DNA of 64,000 bases from RHKX01 sp046330285 (GTDB taxonomy: Bacteria; Actinomycetota; Thermoleophilia; Solirubrobacterales; 70-9). A program made the translations under genes and the position numbers. Positions 24,470 through 33,059 of this stretch are shown here, in pieces. Position 1 is the stretch's first letter. Every line of letters starts with the position of its first letter. The notes under the pieces are model-generated. The model had not been told where the DNA came from. It ran no database searches and saw only the letters and a program-made list of their open reading frames with translations. The DNA lies in contig JAXLSX010000006.1 of assembly GCA_046330285.1 (NCBI GenBank), positions 62,001-126,000 of the forward strand. Direction: 5' to 3'.

Positions 24470-24542
24470 TACCGCTACGGGGATTCGAACCCCGGTTTCC
24501 GGACTGAGAATCCGGCGTCCTAGTCCCCTAGACGATAGCGGC
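24470..24542 (-). tRNA. tRNA-Glu (anticodon CTC)
   Basis: On the minus strand: acceptor GCCGCTA pairs with TAGCGGT (G·U at the top), then A73. Anticodon stem CCGGA/TCCGG encloses TTCTCAG, giving anticodon CTC. T-arm CCGGGGTTCGAATCCCCG. The 3' end faces the lower-GC block at 22.2–24.4 kb. CCA is not encoded. Confidence 0.96.
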
Positions 24543-24590
24543 GAGGGACGGGCAGTTTAACAACGGCGCGGGTGGCCGTGAAGGCCCGAA

Positions 24591-24643
24591 AAGAAGGCGT
24601 CCGATGCCGCGGGGGAACGACACCGAACGCCTGAAATGGAACA
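24591..24643 (+). repeat. Structured leader, copy 2 (shared with 11104–11156)
   Basis: 53 nt with 43 identities to the first copy. The inverted-repeat arms are kept although their sequence changed (GGCGTCCGATG against CACCGAACGCC), as is the following AAATGGAACA. Similarity continues for about 15 nt with small gaps (CCCGGTT). It again precedes a TetR gene, here by 37 nt, while the upstream gene is different (tRNA-Glu on the other strand). This argues against it being only a terminator. Confidence 0.7.
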
Positions 24644-24680
24644 TAGCATCCCGGTTATTCCGATGGTTGACCGGGATCCT

Positions 24681-25268
24681 ATGATCGATGGAGTGACTCC
24701 TGAGGGAGGGCAGCGTCGCGACGCAGTCGCGAACAGGCGGGCGGTCATCGAAGCGGCGGCCGAACTGCTGCCCGAAAACCCGGACGCGAGCATGCAGGAG
24801 ATCGCCGACTTCACCGGGCTCGGCCGCTCCACCGTCTACCGGCACTTCCCGAACCGCGAGGCGCTGTTCGGGGCGATGACGATCGAGGCGGTCGGCACCG
24901 CTGTCGACCAGGTCGGGGCGATCCTCTCGAGCAGCACCTCCACGACGAGGGATACGCTCTCCGAGATGGGCGAGTTCCTGGCCGGCTTCGGGCTCCGGTT
25001 CCGGTTCCTCTACTCCCATCGGGAAGAGGCGAGGCCGGCGCTGGAAGCCTTCGCCCGCAGCCCCGAGACGCAACTCGCCATCTACCTGAGCTCCGCTGCG
25101 GAGCGAGGCGACATCCGCGACGATCAGCCTCCGGTCTGGCTCGTCTCCCAGTTCGTCGCGCTCACGATCAGCCTCGTCGGCGACGTCATCGGGGGCCGGC
25201 TCGAGCGCGAGGACGCCGGCGCCCTCCTCGGAGGGACCTTCGTCGCGATGACCGAGGTGCGGCCGTGA
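24681..25268 (+). CDS. TetR-family regulator, paralog of the one at 11186
   Basis: 195 residues from ATG 24681; GTG 24693 is an alternative start and ATG 24636 would overlap the leader repeat. DNA-binding domain: NRRAVIEAAAELLPENPDAS, then EIADFTGLGRSTVYRHFPNR, close to the 11186 protein (EAVIEAALAILPDEPNAS, GLGRTTVYRHFPAR). The C-terminal domain is helical. Its stop overlaps the GTG start of the next TetR gene by 4 nt, so two regulators are made from one message. Confidence 0.85.
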   Translation: MIDGVTPEGGQRRDAVANRRAVIEAAAELLPENPDASMQEIADFTGLGRSTVYRHFPNREALFGAMTIEAVGTAVDQVGAILSSSTSTTRDTLSEMGEFLAGFGLRFRFLYSHREEARPALEAFARSPETQLAIYLSSAAERGDIRDDQPPVWLVSQFVALTISLVGDVIGGRLEREDAGALLGGTFVAMTEVRP

Positions 25269-25840
25269 CCAAGCGCCGCAGCGACGCCGAGCGAAACCGG
25301 CAGCGGCTGATCGAGACCGCCGTCGATCTCCTGACGGCGGACCCGGAGACGAACATCCAGGAGATCGCCGACGCCTCGGGCGTCGGTCGGACGACGATCT
25401 ACCGGAACTTCGCCGGGCGCGAGGAGTTGATCGAAGCGGCCCTCGGGGTCGTCATCGAGCGCTCGCAGCAGGCAGCCGGCGAGCTCGAGCTCGATCCCGC
25501 CGATCCCGACGCCACGATCAGGTCGCTCAGCACCGTCCACCTCGATCTCGCCTTCCGGTTCGGTCCCCTGATCCGCTCGCAGGACGGCGACAGCCCCACC
25601 GTCGAAGAGGCGAAGGACACCGACGACAGCCCGACGAAGGTCTTCCTCGACGCGGCCCGGGAACTCGGCACGATCCGCTCCGACCAGCCGCGCGAGTGGC
25701 AGCAGACGGTGATGCGAACCGTCGCCCTGACGGCCATTGCGGAGGTCGAGGCCGGCGTGATCGCCAAGGAGGACTCCTACGGGTTGGTCGCTGAGACCCT
25801 CGTGGCGATCCTCGTCCCGGCCGACGCGACCGGAAGCTGA
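25265..25840 (+). CDS. TetR-family regulator, second gene of a TetR pair
   Basis: 191 residues from GTG 25265. Helix-turn-helix in IQEIADASGVGRTTIYRNF; helical effector domain with an acidic stretch (VEEAKDTDDSPTK) in the middle. Translationally coupled to the preceding TetR gene through a GTGA overlap. Two adjacent coupled TetR regulators may form heterodimers or a regulatory cascade. No target gene with a matching operator is evident nearby. Confidence 0.85.
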   Translation: MTKRRSDAERNRQRLIETAVDLLTADPETNIQEIADASGVGRTTIYRNFAGREELIEAALGVVIERSQQAAGELELDPADPDATIRSLSTVHLDLAFRFGPLIRSQDGDSPTVEEAKDTDDSPTKVFLDAARELGTIRSDQPREWQQTVMRTVALTAIAEVEAGVIAKEDSYGLVAETLVAILVPADATGS

Positions 25841-25948
25841 GAAGACCACCCTCCCGGAGGACGGCCGATCCTCCTCGAGGATGACGTTAGGCCGGCGGCG
25901 CGTTCCTAGCCTGCTCATCGAATCGTCCACAAATCGCAAGGAGCGAAG

Positions 25949-26509
25949 ATGAGCAACAGGATCGTCAGGGGAACAGTCGCCGCCGCAGCAGCGCTCGCGG
26001 TCGCCGGCGCGAGCGGGACCGCGGCCGCGGGCGCCGCCGACGGCCCCGCCGCGAAGGCGAAGGTGACAACGATCCGGATGGCGGGCAAGACCGAGGCCGG
26101 GCAGAAGTTCACCGGTCCCAAGACCGTCGCCACCGGGTCCAGGCTGCGGATCGTCAACGACACCAATCCGCGCAAGGTCGGGCCGCACACGTTCTCGCTG
26201 GTCCGCAAGGCGCTGATCCCGGAGACCCAGAAGGAAGGCCGCGACTGCTTCAAGACCGGCGTCTGCGGCACGATCGCCGCCGCCCACAAGGTCGACTTCC
26301 AGACCGGCGAGGTGAGCAAGCCGCTCGTCGACCCCGGTAAGCCGGGCTGGGACAAGTCGTTCGGCAAGCGCGGCGACTCCTGGTTCACCGAGCAGAAGGG
26401 CGAGGAGTACTCGGCGGAGGTCACGGCGAAGCCGGGCTCGAAGCTGACCTACTTCTGCGCCATCCACCCCTGGATGGTCGACCGCATCGAGGTCGTCAAG
26501 GGCAACTGA
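25949..26509 (+). CDS. Secreted cupredoxin-like (blue copper) protein
   Basis: 186 residues with a signal peptide (Ala-rich, residues ~9–30). Plastocyanin-like ligands are visible: His in GPHTFSLV, and Cys-His-Met in YFCAIHPWM (C-x2-H-x2-M), the type 1 copper set. About 90 extra residues between the first His and the Cys include a CFKTGVC pair that could form a disulfide. Likely an exported electron-transfer or copper-binding protein. A 12-bp hairpin follows 12 nt after the stop, so it is probably monocistronic. Confidence 0.78.
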   Translation: MSNRIVRGTVAAAAALAVAGASGTAAAGAADGPAAKAKVTTIRMAGKTEAGQKFTGPKTVATGSRLRIVNDTNPRKVGPHTFSLVRKALIPETQKEGRDCFKTGVCGTIAAAHKVDFQTGEVSKPLVDPGKPGWDKSFGKRGDSWFTEQKGEEYSAEVTAKPGSKLTYFCAIHPWMVDRIEVVKGN

Positions 26510-26521
26510 GCCCGAGCCGCT

Positions 26522-26555
26522 CCCCGCTCCCGGTGTCGCGTATCCGGGAGCGGGG
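26522..26555 (+). terminator. Strong hairpin terminator after the cupredoxin gene
   Basis: Perfect 12-bp inverted repeat CCCCGCTCCCGG / CCGGGAGCGGGG with a 10-nt loop, 12 nt beyond the stop codon. There is no T-tract, so an actinobacterial-type stem-only terminator is assumed. Confidence 0.75.
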
Positions 26556-26631
26556 CCCGCGGCCGCCCCGGAGCCGGAGGTTCCGGCCTGCCACCCTTCC
26601 CGGTTCGCGATCGACCCGATCGCAACCGTGA

Positions 26632-28002
26632 ATGGAACCCAGCGCCCTCCCGATAACCCTCGCCGCCGAGCGCGGCTTCGCCTTCGCCGACCTCTACGCG
26701 ATCGGCCTCGTCTTCTGCGCCTTCGCCCTGTTCGCGGCGATCGGCGCCCTCTCCCACCAGCGCGACCGCGCGTTCTCCGCGAGCATCATCTACCTCGGCC
26801 TCGGCGCCCTTGCCGCGCTCGCGGTCGAGCTGACGGGCCTCAACTGGCTCGAGCCGATCGAGGACGCACAGCTGATCGAGCGGATCAGCGAACTGGCGGT
26901 GATCATCGCCCTGTTCGGCGCCGGACTGAAGCTCGACCGTGCCTTCACCCGGCGCTCGTGGTCGGGGGTGGCGCGGCTGCTCCTGATCGCGATGCCGCTG
27001 ACGATCGCCGGCGTGGCGGCGTTCGGGCACGAGGTGATGGGCCTCTCGCTCGGCGCCGCGGTCGTCCTCGGGGCGATCGTCGCCCCGACCGACCCGGTGC
27101 TCGCCGGTGACATCGGGGTCGGACCGCCGGGCGACGAGGACGAGCAGGAGCCGAACTTCTCGATCACCGGCGAGGCCGGAATGAACGACGGCCTCGCGTT
27201 CCCGTTCCTGTTCGCCGGGCTCTTCATGCTCCAGCCCGGCGGCACCGACTGGATCGGCGACTGGCTGCTCGCCGACGTCCTCTACGCCCTCGGCGTCGCG
27301 CTCGCGATCGGCGCCGTCGTCGGCTTCGGGCTGGCGGCGCTCGCCGTGCGCCTGCGGACACGGCGGATGCTCTCGACGACCTTCGACGCGTGGCTGGCGA
27401 TCCCGACGGTGCTGCTGATCTACGCGCTGACCGAGGTCGCCGGCGCCTACGGGTTCGTGGCCGCGTTCGTCGGCGGAGTCGCCTTCCGCCGCTACGAGCG
27501 GACCCACGAGATGAACCGGCCTGTCCACGAGGGCGCGGAGACGGTCGAGAAGATCGGCGAGCTGACCGTGATCCTGCTGTTCGGCAGCATGCTCTCGATC
27601 AGGGGTTTCGAGGCTCCCGGCTGGTCGGGGTGGCTACTCGTCCCGGTCCTGCTGCTGGTGATCCGGCCGCTCTCGGTCGCCGTCGCGACCGCCGGCTCAC
27701 GCAACGTGCCCTACCGCGAGCGGTTCTTCCTCGCCTGGTTCGGCGTCCGCGGGATCGGATCGATCTACTACGCCGCGATCGCCGCCGAGGCGGTCCAGCT
27801 ACCGGGCCCCGCCACCGAGGTGATCGTCTGGACGGCGTTCATGTGCGTGCTCGTCTCGATCGTCGTCCACGGCGTCACGGCGACTCCGTTCAGCCGCGCT
27901 CTGTTGCCCGAGCCCGGCTCGGAGCTGGCGAAGCGAAGGCTTCGCTGGACGAGCCGCGGCGGTGGCGGCAAGGAACCACGACCGGAGCCGGCCGAGACCT
28001 GA
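26632..28002 (+). CDS. Na+/H+ antiporter, CPA1 family
   Basis: 456 residues, about 12 transmembrane helices. Key features: IVAPTDPVLAGDI (the antiporter TDP motif), then GEAGMNDGLAFPFLF (Asn-Asp ion-binding pair of helix 5) and FFLAWFGVRGIGSIYY (the conserved GxRG region). Length and order fit bacterial NhaP/CPA1 exchangers that expel Na+ or K+ in exchange for protons. A short hydrophilic tail ends the protein. It stands alone, with no regulatory C-terminal domain. Confidence 0.92.
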   Translation: MEPSALPITLAAERGFAFADLYAIGLVFCAFALFAAIGALSHQRDRAFSASIIYLGLGALAALAVELTGLNWLEPIEDAQLIERISELAVIIALFGAGLKLDRAFTRRSWSGVARLLLIAMPLTIAGVAAFGHEVMGLSLGAAVVLGAIVAPTDPVLAGDIGVGPPGDEDEQEPNFSITGEAGMNDGLAFPFLFAGLFMLQPGGTDWIGDWLLADVLYALGVALAIGAVVGFGLAALAVRLRTRRMLSTTFDAWLAIPTVLLIYALTEVAGAYGFVAAFVGGVAFRRYERTHEMNRPVHEGAETVEKIGELTVILLFGSMLSIRGFEAPGWSGWLLVPVLLLVIRPLSVAVATAGSRNVPYRERFFLAWFGVRGIGSIYYAAIAAEAVQLPGPATEVIVWTAFMCVLVSIVVHGVTATPFSRALLPEPGSELAKRRLRWTSRGGGGKEPRPEPAET

Positions 28003-28029
28003 CCGGCGTCGGCTACCTGTGGCGGCCGG

Positions 28030-28386
28030 CTACTTGCCCCAGAGCATCACCGTGTTCGGGTCGTCGGGATCGACCTTGACGGTGACGTCCTCGCCCGCCG
28101 AGAAGGGCGCCGACGGGTAGATGTACTGGTTGGTCGTCACCTTGTAGGCCTCGCCGCCGGCGGGGCTGACGGTGATCTCGATCACGTTCTCGGAGCCGCC
28201 CGGGGTGTCGGTCTTCCCGGTCGGGGTCATCGAGTCGATGTGGGCCGGCGTGTCGACTCCGACCTTCATCAGCTTCTGGGCCCGGTTGGCGAGGTCCATC
28301 TGGCCGGCGTCGGCACCGATCCCGACCTTGCTCGTCTGCGCCTGGGCCGACTCGGCGGCCTTCTTCATCTTGTCCATGAATCCCAT
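28030..28386 (-). CDS. Conserved-type hypothetical protein
   Basis: 118 residues. N-terminal helix MDKMKKAAESAQAQTSKVG, a middle segment around QKLMKVGVDTPAHIDSM, and a beta-rich end with NVIEITVSPAGGEAY and EDVTVKVDPDDPNTVMLWGK. The last part reads like the small DUF3592-related beta domain found in actinobacterial proteins that store a dilution/volume-type constant; that comparison is from memory and weak. Cytosolic. Convergent with the antiporter. Confidence 0.65.
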   Translation of the reverse strand: MGFMDKMKKAAESAQAQTSKVGIGADAGQMDLANRAQKLMKVGVDTPAHIDSMTPTGKTDTPGGSENVIEITVSPAGGEAYKVTTNQYIYPSAPFSAGEDVTVKVDPDDPNTVMLWGK

Positions 28387-28442
28387 CGGATGCGCTCCTA
28401 TTCGCGTTGGCGATCGCCGCCGACTCTATTCCCCCGTGGGCT

Positions 28443-29462
28443 TCAGAGCACGCCGGATTCGCGGGCGCCCGCAACCGTCTCCCGGAGCGTCGCCTCGGCA
28501 TCCCATTCCGGCTCCCAGCCGAGCTCCTCGCGGGCCTTGCGCGTGTCCATCAGGGTCGGCTCGCGGAACGCGTTCAGCCACTCGACCTCCGGCGGCAGCC
28601 CCGGGACGCGGCCGGCGACCTCGCTGAGCGCAGCGACCGCCGCACCCGGCACCGGCACCGACCACCAGCCGCAGGCCCGCGCCATCCGGGCGATGCTCAT
28701 CGACCCCGGGCCGGCGAGGTTGTAGCGGCCGGGAGGGCCGGCCCCCTCGACGGCCGCCCGCAGCGCGGTCGCGACGTCGAGCGTGTGGACGAGCTGGAAC
28801 TCGACCCCCGGGTCCGGCAGCACCGGGCCGATGAACGGGATCTGGTCGAACGCCCGCCGGAGCAGGCGAAGCTGGCCGTAGAGGGGGAGCATCCGCACGG
28901 TCGTCTCGATCAGCGTCGTCGCGCCGGCGCCGGCGACGATGCAGGGCCGGAAGACGTAAGCGTCGGTCTCGGAGCCGGCGATGCAGTCGTCGAGGACGCG
29001 CTCGAGCTCGGCCTTGTGGGCTGAGTAGTAGAAGCCCTCGCTGCCCCGCGGCGGTACGTCCTCGGTCAGCGGCTGCGGGTTGTCGGCGTGAAACCCATAG
29101 GCGGCGACCGAGGAGGTGTAAACGAGGCGCTCCGCCCCCGCCTCGACCGTCGCCTCGAAGACGTTCCGGCTCCCCTCGGTGTTGATCCGCTGCGCCTCGT
29201 CGGGGTCGCCGATGATGATGAACGCGAGATGGACGACAACGTCGGCGCCGGCGACGAGCGCGTCGACCGAAGGGCGGTCGAGGACATCACCGCGCTGGTA
29301 GACGACCTTGTCCGAGAGGTCGTGGGCGGCCGGGTCGAACGGGCGTCGCGCCATCCCGATCACCTTGCCGACGTCCGGCGAGGCGTCGAGGGCGCGCAGA
29401 GCCGCGATGCCGATGTCGCCGGTCGGCCCGGTGACGGCGACGGTGAGCCCGGTAGCCGCCAC
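28443..29462 (-). CDS. NAD(P)-dependent epimerase/dehydratase (extended SDR)
   Basis: 339 residues. Rossmann motif TGPTGDIG at residues ~11–18, DV pair at GDVLD, Ser in YTSSVAAYG and the catalytic YxxxK as YYSAHK. Length and motifs fit extended short-chain dehydrogenases acting on nucleotide sugars or related substrates. It starts 9 nt after the stop of the large aldehyde dehydrogenase/GMC gene and is probably co-transcribed with it. Substrate not assignable. Confidence 0.85.
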   Translation of the reverse strand: MAATGLTVAVTGPTGDIGIAALRALDASPDVGKVIGMARRPFDPAAHDLSDKVVYQRGDVLDRPSVDALVAGADVVVHLAFIIIGDPDEAQRINTEGSRNVFEATVEAGAERLVYTSSVAAYGFHADNPQPLTEDVPPRGSEGFYYSAHKAELERVLDDCIAGSETDAYVFRPCIVAGAGATTLIETTVRMLPLYGQLRLLRRAFDQIPFIGPVLPDPGVEFQLVHTLDVATALRAAVEGAGPPGRYNLAGPGSMSIARMARACGWWSVPVPGAAVAALSEVAGRVPGLPPEVEWLNAFREPTLMDTRKAREELGWEPEWDAEATLRETVAGARESGVL

Positions 29463-29471
29463 CGCCGAACC

Positions 29472-32400
29472 TCAACCCGCCAGGATCGCCCGGGCGGTGC
29501 GCCGGGCGAGCGACATCGTGGTGAACATCGGGTTGGTCCCCGAGGCGGTCGGGAACGCGCTCGCGTCGCCGATCCAGACGCCGGCCGTGTCGTGAAGCTC
29601 GCCGTGACCTCCGGCGACCGATGTCGCCGGGTCGGAGCCCATCCGGCAGCTGCCCATCTGGTGGGCGCTGAAGAGGCCGATCTGCCGCTCGGGGATCGAG
29701 AGGTCGGAGACCGAGGCGATGAAGCCCTCGAGGTCGTCGCCGCGCTTCCAGATCGGCGCGAGCCGGCTCAGCGCCTGCATCTCCTCGGCCCCGCTCGCCT
29801 CCATGATCCGCGCCATCTCGGCGAGGCCGCGGTGGAGGTGGGCGATGTCGAGCTCGTCGCGGACCGCGTAGTTCAAGACGGGGCGGCCGGCACCGTCGAT
29901 GGTCACGCGGCCGTGGCCGCGATCGCGCGTCAGGTTGATGAAGCCGGCGCTGCGCGGGTACTTGACCATCCCCTCCTTGTGGTCGCGGCCGGAGCGCCAG
30001 GGGAGCGCCGCCGCGGTCAGGCCGGTCGTGTGCTGCGCGCACTCGATCAGGAAGCCGTAGCCGTCCTCGAGGTCGGCGAACTCGTGCGAGAGCCCGGCCT
30101 GCGGCGGCCCCCACCACGGATCCTGGGCCTCCTCGTGGTAGCCGAAGACGACGCTGGTCGGGTGCAGGCGGAGGTAATCGCCGGCGGCAGGGCCGCCGAG
30201 CCCGCTTCGGAGCAGCAGCGCCGGGGACTCGACCGACCCGCAGGCGACGACGACCGTCGGCGCCTTGACCGTCACCGACGCCGTCCGCCCCTCGGGATCG
30301 AGGTAGGTCGCCTCGACGCCGGCGGCGCGTCCGTTCTCGACGAGGATCCGCTCAACGCGGCAATGGACGAGGAAGTCGGCGCCGTTCGCGGCGGCGTCGG
30401 CGAGGTAGGTCTTCGCGGTCGAGCGCTTCGAGCCGGACTGGTCGCCGAAGCCGAGGTAGCCGGCGGTGACCGGGTCGTAGGTTGCCGGGTCGGTATTGCG
30501 GGTGATGCCGCGGAAGTCGAGCCCGCGGGCCTCGCAACCGCGCTGGAGCAGCCGGTGCGGCCCGTTCAGGTCGCTGCAATCGCCGGTCACCCCGAGCCGC
30601 TCCCAGACGGCGTCCATGTCGGCGTCGTAGTCGGCCCCGTCGATCCCCTCGAGGCCGTGGGCCGCCCACTCGGCGCGGACGTGGTCGGTGGTCCGCAGGC
30701 AGTTCGTCCAGTTGAGGACGGTGCCGCCGCCGAGCGCCGATCCGGCCTGGATCGAGACCTGGCCCTCGGCAGTCGCGAACGGCCCGCCGTTGAGGAAGAT
30801 GTGCTGGTAGGCCCAGAGCTCGAGCCCGTTGAACTCGGACTCGTCGTGGTAGCCACCCATCTCGAGCACGCAGACCTGCTTGCCGGCCGCCGCGAGCTCG
30901 CCGGCGATCACCCCTCCCCCGGCCCCCGAGCCGACGACGACGACGTCGGCGGTCAGAGCCAGTTCCGGCTCGGCCGGGACGATCGGCGTGATCGGGCGCT
31001 CGACGTCGGCAGCGGGCTTCGGCAGCGCCTGCGGTCCGGGATAGCCGATCGCGGGCCAATTCGGATTGATGCCGGTGCCGCCGTCGGGCAGCGCGTAATG
31101 GAGCGACAGGCAGGCGCCGCGAAGGGCGTCGAGGCCGGCGGCGGCCTCCGGGTCGGCCATGAAGGCCGCGACGACGGCCTCGCGCGACTCCTGCGGGAGC
31201 AGGCCGCTCATCCCCTCGGCGGCGAGCGCGTCGAGGAGGCCACGGAGGCCCGCGAGCTGCTCGGCCGGAGCCGCCGACTGCAGCAGCGCCAGCTCGACCG
31301 CCATCGGCACCCCGAAGTCGCTCGCAGAGCGCGCCCAGAACCCGGTCGGGTCGGAGCCGTCCGGCGACTCGAGCGACGGGACCCAGGTGTCGCAGAGCGC
31401 GGCGAGCGTGGCCCGCTGGACGTCGTCGAAGAGCTCGCTGGCGGCATAGGCGGACATCGCCTCGGAGATCTGGGCGGTCACCTCGCCGACGTAGGGCAGC
31501 ATGTGAACCTCGCGAGCCGGCGCGTAGCCGGGCGTCACCAGGATCGACTGCCGCCGCGTGTACTTGCGAATGCCGTCGGAGCCGTGGCGCGAGCCGAGGC
31601 CCGACTGCTTCCAGCCGCCCATCGGCAGCTCGATCGCCGAGTAGTTCAGCTGAGCGTCGTTGACGCACGCCACCCCGGCCTCAATCCGGCGCGCGATCTC
31701 CTCGCCGCGGACCGTGTCGCGGGTCCAGACCGACGCCTGCAAGCCGTAGCGGCCGTCGTTCGCCAGGGCGACCGCCTCCTCGGCGTCGGCGACGCGCATC
31801 ACCGGCAGCGTCGGCCCGAAGGTCTCCTCGGTCATGCAGAGCATCGAGTGGTCGACTCCGGTCAGCACCGTCGGCTCGTAGAAACGGCCCGGGCCCTCGC
31901 CGACGCTGCCCCCGGTCCTGACCTCGGCGCCGCGCTCGACCGCGTCACGGACGTGGGAGTCGATCAGATCCAGCTGCGGCGGGAAGATGATCGCGCCGAC
32001 GTCGACGGAGCCGAGCTCGCCCGGCGGTCCCTGGCGGAGGGATTCGACCCGCGACGTGAGCAGCTCCACGAACTCGTCGTGAACCGCATCCTCGACGTAG
32101 ATCCGCTCGACCGAGATGCAGACCTGGCCGCTGTTGTTGAGCCCGTAGCTGACGGCGGCATTGACGGCGCGCTCGATGTCGGCGTCGGAGAGGACGATCA
32201 TCGGGTCCTTGCCGCCGAGCTCGAGGCTGACCGGCGTCAGGGTCTCAGCCGCCTGCGCCATCACCTTCTTGCCGGTCTCCACCGAGCCGGTGAACATGAC
32301 GTAATCGACGAGGTCGACGAGCGCCGACCCCGTCTCCCCCCGTCCCGTCGCGACCGTGAAGACGCCGTCGGGCATCCCCGCCTCGGCCAGCATCTCGGCC

Positions 32401-32969
32401 ATCAGCAGCGACGTCAGCGGCGTCACCTCTGAGGGCTTGAGGATGACCGCGTTGCCGGCCATCAGGGCCGGGATGCAGTCGCCGAAGGAGTTGATCAGCG
32501 GGAAGTTCCAGGGCCCGATGACGCCGACGACCCCGGCGGGCTCGTAGCGGACCTTGAGCTCGCGCCCTCCCCGGACCGAGGGCGACGCGGTGGCGACGAC
32601 TTCGTCGGCGAGCATCCCGGCGGCGCTCTTCGCCCAGAACTCGAGCGCCGAGACTCCGTACCCGAGCTCGGCGAACAGCGTCTCGTCCGCGGTCTTGCCG
32701 GTCTCCCCGCAGATCGTCTCGACGACGCGGTCGCCGTTCGCGACCATCCAAGCGCGCGCGGCCATCAGCACCCGCGCCCGTTCCTCGAAGCCCGCCTCCC
32801 ACCATCCCGGTTGCGCCTCGCGGGCGGCGGCGACGATGGCCTCGACGTCGGCGCGGCCGAGATCGGGCACGGTGGCGAGCGTCTCCCCGGTCGCGGGGTT
32901 GTCCACCGCGATGCCGGATCCGTTGGTCGTCGCCTGGGCGTCCCCGCCCGTTGACGTCACGCTCTCCAT
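29472..32969 (-). CDS. Aldehyde dehydrogenase – GMC long-chain alcohol oxidase fusion
   Basis: 1165 residues in a single frame. Residues ~20–495 form an aldehyde dehydrogenase: oxyanion Asn in PWNFPLIN (~156), general base Glu250 in SLELGGKD, and nucleophile Cys284 in NSGQVCIS. Residues ~505–660 form a helical linker like the N-terminal part of long-chain fatty alcohol oxidases. From ~675 a GMC flavoprotein follows: FAD motif VVVGSGAGGGVIAGELAAAG, then LGGGTVLNWTNCLRT, and near the end catalytic His in SAHQMGSCRMG and Asn in GTNPMFT. Together they could turn an alcohol into its aldehyde and then acid in one polypeptide. An SDR gene follows; a metallophosphoesterase is divergent. Confidence 0.9.
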   Translation of the reverse strand: MESVTSTGGDAQATTNGSGIAVDNPATGETLATVPDLGRADVEAIVAAAREAQPGWWEAGFEERARVLMAARAWMVANGDRVVETICGETGKTADETLFAELGYGVSALEFWAKSAAGMLADEVVATASPSVRGGRELKVRYEPAGVVGVIGPWNFPLINSFGDCIPALMAGNAVILKPSEVTPLTSLLMAEMLAEAGMPDGVFTVATGRGETGSALVDLVDYVMFTGSVETGKKVMAQAAETLTPVSLELGGKDPMIVLSDADIERAVNAAVSYGLNNSGQVCISVERIYVEDAVHDEFVELLTSRVESLRQGPPGELGSVDVGAIIFPPQLDLIDSHVRDAVERGAEVRTGGSVGEGPGRFYEPTVLTGVDHSMLCMTEETFGPTLPVMRVADAEEAVALANDGRYGLQASVWTRDTVRGEEIARRIEAGVACVNDAQLNYSAIELPMGGWKQSGLGSRHGSDGIRKYTRRQSILVTPGYAPAREVHMLPYVGEVTAQISEAMSAYAASELFDDVQRATLAALCDTWVPSLESPDGSDPTGFWARSASDFGVPMAVELALLQSAAPAEQLAGLRGLLDALAAEGMSGLLPQESREAVVAAFMADPEAAAGLDALRGACLSLHYALPDGGTGINPNWPAIGYPGPQALPKPAADVERPITPIVPAEPELALTADVVVVGSGAGGGVIAGELAAAGKQVCVLEMGGYHDESEFNGLELWAYQHIFLNGGPFATAEGQVSIQAGSALGGGTVLNWTNCLRTTDHVRAEWAAHGLEGIDGADYDADMDAVWERLGVTGDCSDLNGPHRLLQRGCEARGLDFRGITRNTDPATYDPVTAGYLGFGDQSGSKRSTAKTYLADAAANGADFLVHCRVERILVENGRAAGVEATYLDPEGRTASVTVKAPTVVVACGSVESPALLLRSGLGGPAAGDYLRLHPTSVVFGYHEEAQDPWWGPPQAGLSHEFADLEDGYGFLIECAQHTTGLTAAALPWRSGRDHKEGMVKYPRSAGFINLTRDRGHGRVTIDGAGRPVLNYAVRDELDIAHLHRGLAEMARIMEASGAEEMQALSRLAPIWKRGDDLEGFIASVSDLSIPERQIGLFSAHQMGSCRMGSDPATSVAGGHGELHDTAGVWIGDASAFPTASGTNPMFTTMSLARRTARAILAG

Positions 32970-33059
32970 CTACCGCGAGCGAGTCTATCCGGCGGGGGAA
33001 GGCGGGCAACGGTGATCCGGCGCGGGCTCCCGGACGATCGGAGTTGCGAGGATTCCCCG

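Noticed and set aside
29088..32432. 1114-codon open frame on the plus strand opposite the ALDH–GMC gene
   Set aside because: Composition (Arg, Asp, Gly, Val-rich, no domain motifs) is what high-GC antisense of a real gene gives; the minus strand has all catalytic motifs.
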